Source: DATFYI01 sp035315125 (GTDB lineage Bacteria > Chloroflexota > Anaerolineae > Anaerolineales > Anaerolineaceae). From it: a DNA stretch of 5,146 bases. Under the pieces are notes generated by a model, which saw only the letters and a list, made by a program, of their open reading frames with translations, was not told where the DNA came from and did no database searches. How positions within the stretch are numbered: position 1 is the stretch's first letter; each line of letters opens with the position of its first letter. Below are positions 4,035-5,146 of this stretch, piece after piece. The stretch lies in contig DATFYI010000335.1 in assembly GCA_035315125.1 (NCBI GenBank), forward strand, positions 1 through 5,146, written 5' to 3'. A program made the translations under genes and the position numbers.

Positions 4035-5146
4035 ATGCTTCAACCATCGCTAACCAGTCAATCTTTGACCGATCAACTTCGTAATGAGATCGTTGGTATC
4101 GACCAGCAGGTACCTTTGCTGGATGGGAGTTTTACAACCTACACTAATTTAGACAACTCTGCCAGCACGCCAGCCTTCCAACGGGTTAAGCAGAAGACCG
4201 ACGAGCTATATAACTGGTATTCGAGTGTCCATCGCGGCTCAGGCTTCAAATCTTTGCTATGCACTCATTTATATGATGAAGCACGTGAAGTCGTTCTGAG
4301 CTTTGTGGATGCTGATCCGGAAAGCGAGTGCGTTATCTTTTGTAAAAACACGACGGAAGCTATCAACCAGTTAGCCAGTATTTTCCCATTCCAACCGGGA
4401 GATATGGTTTTAACAACCGGCATGGAACACCATTCGGATGACCTGCCCTGGCGAGCCAGAACGCAGGTGATTTATGCCAATGTGTTGGATGATGGCTCGC
4501 TCGACATGCAGGATTTTGCGGAAAAGTTGGAACGCAATGCCGGTAAGATCAAACTGGTGGCCGTAACTGGCGCTTCCAATGTGTCCGGTTTCATGCCGCC
4601 AATCTACGATATTGCCGAAATGGCGCACCGCTACGGTGCCAAGCTGCTGGCCGACTGCGCCCAGCTATTCCCTCACCGCAAAATACACGTTGGACCAGCC
4701 GATTCGCCTCGTCACCTGGATTTCATTGCATTTTCAGCTCACAAAGTATACGCCCCGCTTGGCTCAGGCGGCTTGATCGGTCCAAAAGAATTTTTTAACA
4801 GTTTGGATCCGGTTATCCGAGGGGGTGGGACGGTGGAAATTGTTACACTCAAAGAAGTGATCTGGAACTCCTCGCCCGAACGCAATGAAGCAGGTAGCCC
4901 GAATGTGATCGGCGCAATTGCTCTGGCAGCCGCCCTCAAACAACTCTCGGAGGTCGGTATGGATGCCATTGCCGCCCATGAAGCGGAGTTAACCCATTAT
5001 GCACTCACTAAACTAGAACAACTCCCAGGGATTACCTTGTATGGCTTGACCAATCCAAACCATGTAAATGATCGCCTGGGGGTAATTCCCTTTCAAGTAA
5101 ATGGCTTGACCCATGGAAAAGCCGCCGCTATTCTAGGGTTTGAAGG
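4035..5146 (+). CDS. Class V PLP-dependent aminotransferase / cysteine desulfurase-like enzyme (truncated by right edge)
   Basis: An open frame of 370 codons runs to the right edge without a stop. Family marks in order: NLDNSASTP (38-46), SSVHRGSG (63-70), the NTTEAIN phosphate-binding segment (105-111), MEHHSDDLPW (130-139) with the histidine that stacks on PLP, GASNVSG (179-185), LLADCAQ (204-210) with D207 for the pyridine nitrogen and Q210, the SAHK box (234-237) with K237 as Schiff-base lysine, RGGG (262-265) and ERNEAGSPN (282-290). This is the SufS/CsdA-like fold type I group. It removes sulfur from cysteine or acts on related amino-acid substrates. The C-terminal part, where a desulfurase would carry its catalytic cysteine, is missing, so desulfurase cannot be told from a non-desulfurase relative such as an epimerase-like or transaminase member. 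No Fe-S assembly gene is nearby; the neighbour is a GntR/FCD regulator, which favours a catabolic or biosynthetic role (inference). Confidence 0.9.
   Translation, partial: MLQPSLTSQSLTDQLRNEIVGIDQQVPLLDGSFTTYTNLDNSASTPAFQRVKQKTDELYNWYSSVHRGSGFKSLLCTHLYDEAREVVLSFVDADPESECVIFCKNTTEAINQLASIFPFQPGDMVLTTGMEHHSDDLPWRARTQVIYANVLDDGSLDMQDFAEKLERNAGKIKLVAVTGASNVSGFMPPIYDIAEMAHRYGAKLLADCAQLFPHRKIHVGPADSPRHLDFIAFSAHKVYAPLGSGGLIGPKEFFNSLDPVIRGGGTVEIVTLKEVIWNSSPERNEAGSPNVIGAIALAAALKQLSEVGMDAIAAHEAELTHYALTKLEQLPGITLYGLTNPNHVNDRLGVIPFQVNGLTHGKAAAILGFE

Noticed and set aside
4739..4979. Two overlapping minus-strand frames in the aminotransferase-like gene
   Set aside because: The plus strand here encodes the SAHK and ERNEAGSPN motifs; the antisense frames are chance.
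1..5146. CRISPR array, tRNA/rRNA, insertion sequence or phage genes
   Set aside because: No regularly spaced identical repeats of CRISPR size, no tRNA-like cloverleaf sequence, and no transposase or integrase motif was seen on either strand.

Overview
The window looks like a chromosomal piece of a bacterium of moderate GC content, most likely Chloroflexota (Anaerolineae-like). That placement is an inference. It rests on the set of genes (a membrane-anchored SRPBCC-type protein, a Gly/Tyr/Pro-rich two-helix protein, a small four-helix protein, and an OmpR-type regulator with a short-looped histidine kinase) and on general protein resemblance; no marker gene is present. There are no RNA genes, insertion sequences, CRISPR arrays or prophage genes.

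Left part (1-768): two divergent genes. On the minus strand the first ~40 codons of a membrane-anchored protein run off the left edge; its N-terminus resembles SRPBCC/polyketide-cyclase-like proteins. On the plus strand a 151-residue two-helix protein starts at 313. The 190-bp gap between them holds four direct repeats spaced exactly 11 bp apart (197-240), the arrangement bound by PhoB/OmpR-type regulators. One end of the array covers the -35 of the leftward promoter. The other end stops 4 bp before an extended -10 of the rightward promoter, which has no good -35 of its own.

Middle part (769-3154): a perfect 36-bp palindrome and a second A/T-rich hairpin separate the first gene from a compact operon. 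The operon encodes a four-helix membrane protein with internally repeated sequence, an OmpR/PhoB-type response regulator and a HisKA-type sensor kinase. Gene spacing is 2 bp and then a 4-bp ATGA overlap, so the three are almost certainly co-transcribed from the TTGCCA/GATAAT promoter at 872-899. The kinase has only about ten residues between its membrane helices. It therefore probably senses the membrane itself or a partner membrane protein, for which the co-transcribed four-helix protein is the natural candidate. The regulator is the natural candidate to bind the 11-bp repeats and control the divergent membrane genes.

Right part (3155-5146): a second, unrelated unit with a strong sigma70-type promoter (TTGAAG-N17-TATACT). 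It encodes a GntR-family regulator with an FCD ligand domain whose metal site appears partly degraded. 42 bp further on is a class V PLP-dependent aminotransferase/cysteine desulfurase-like enzyme, cut by the right edge before the region where a desulfurase cysteine would lie. The regulator probably controls this enzyme and possibly genes beyond the window.
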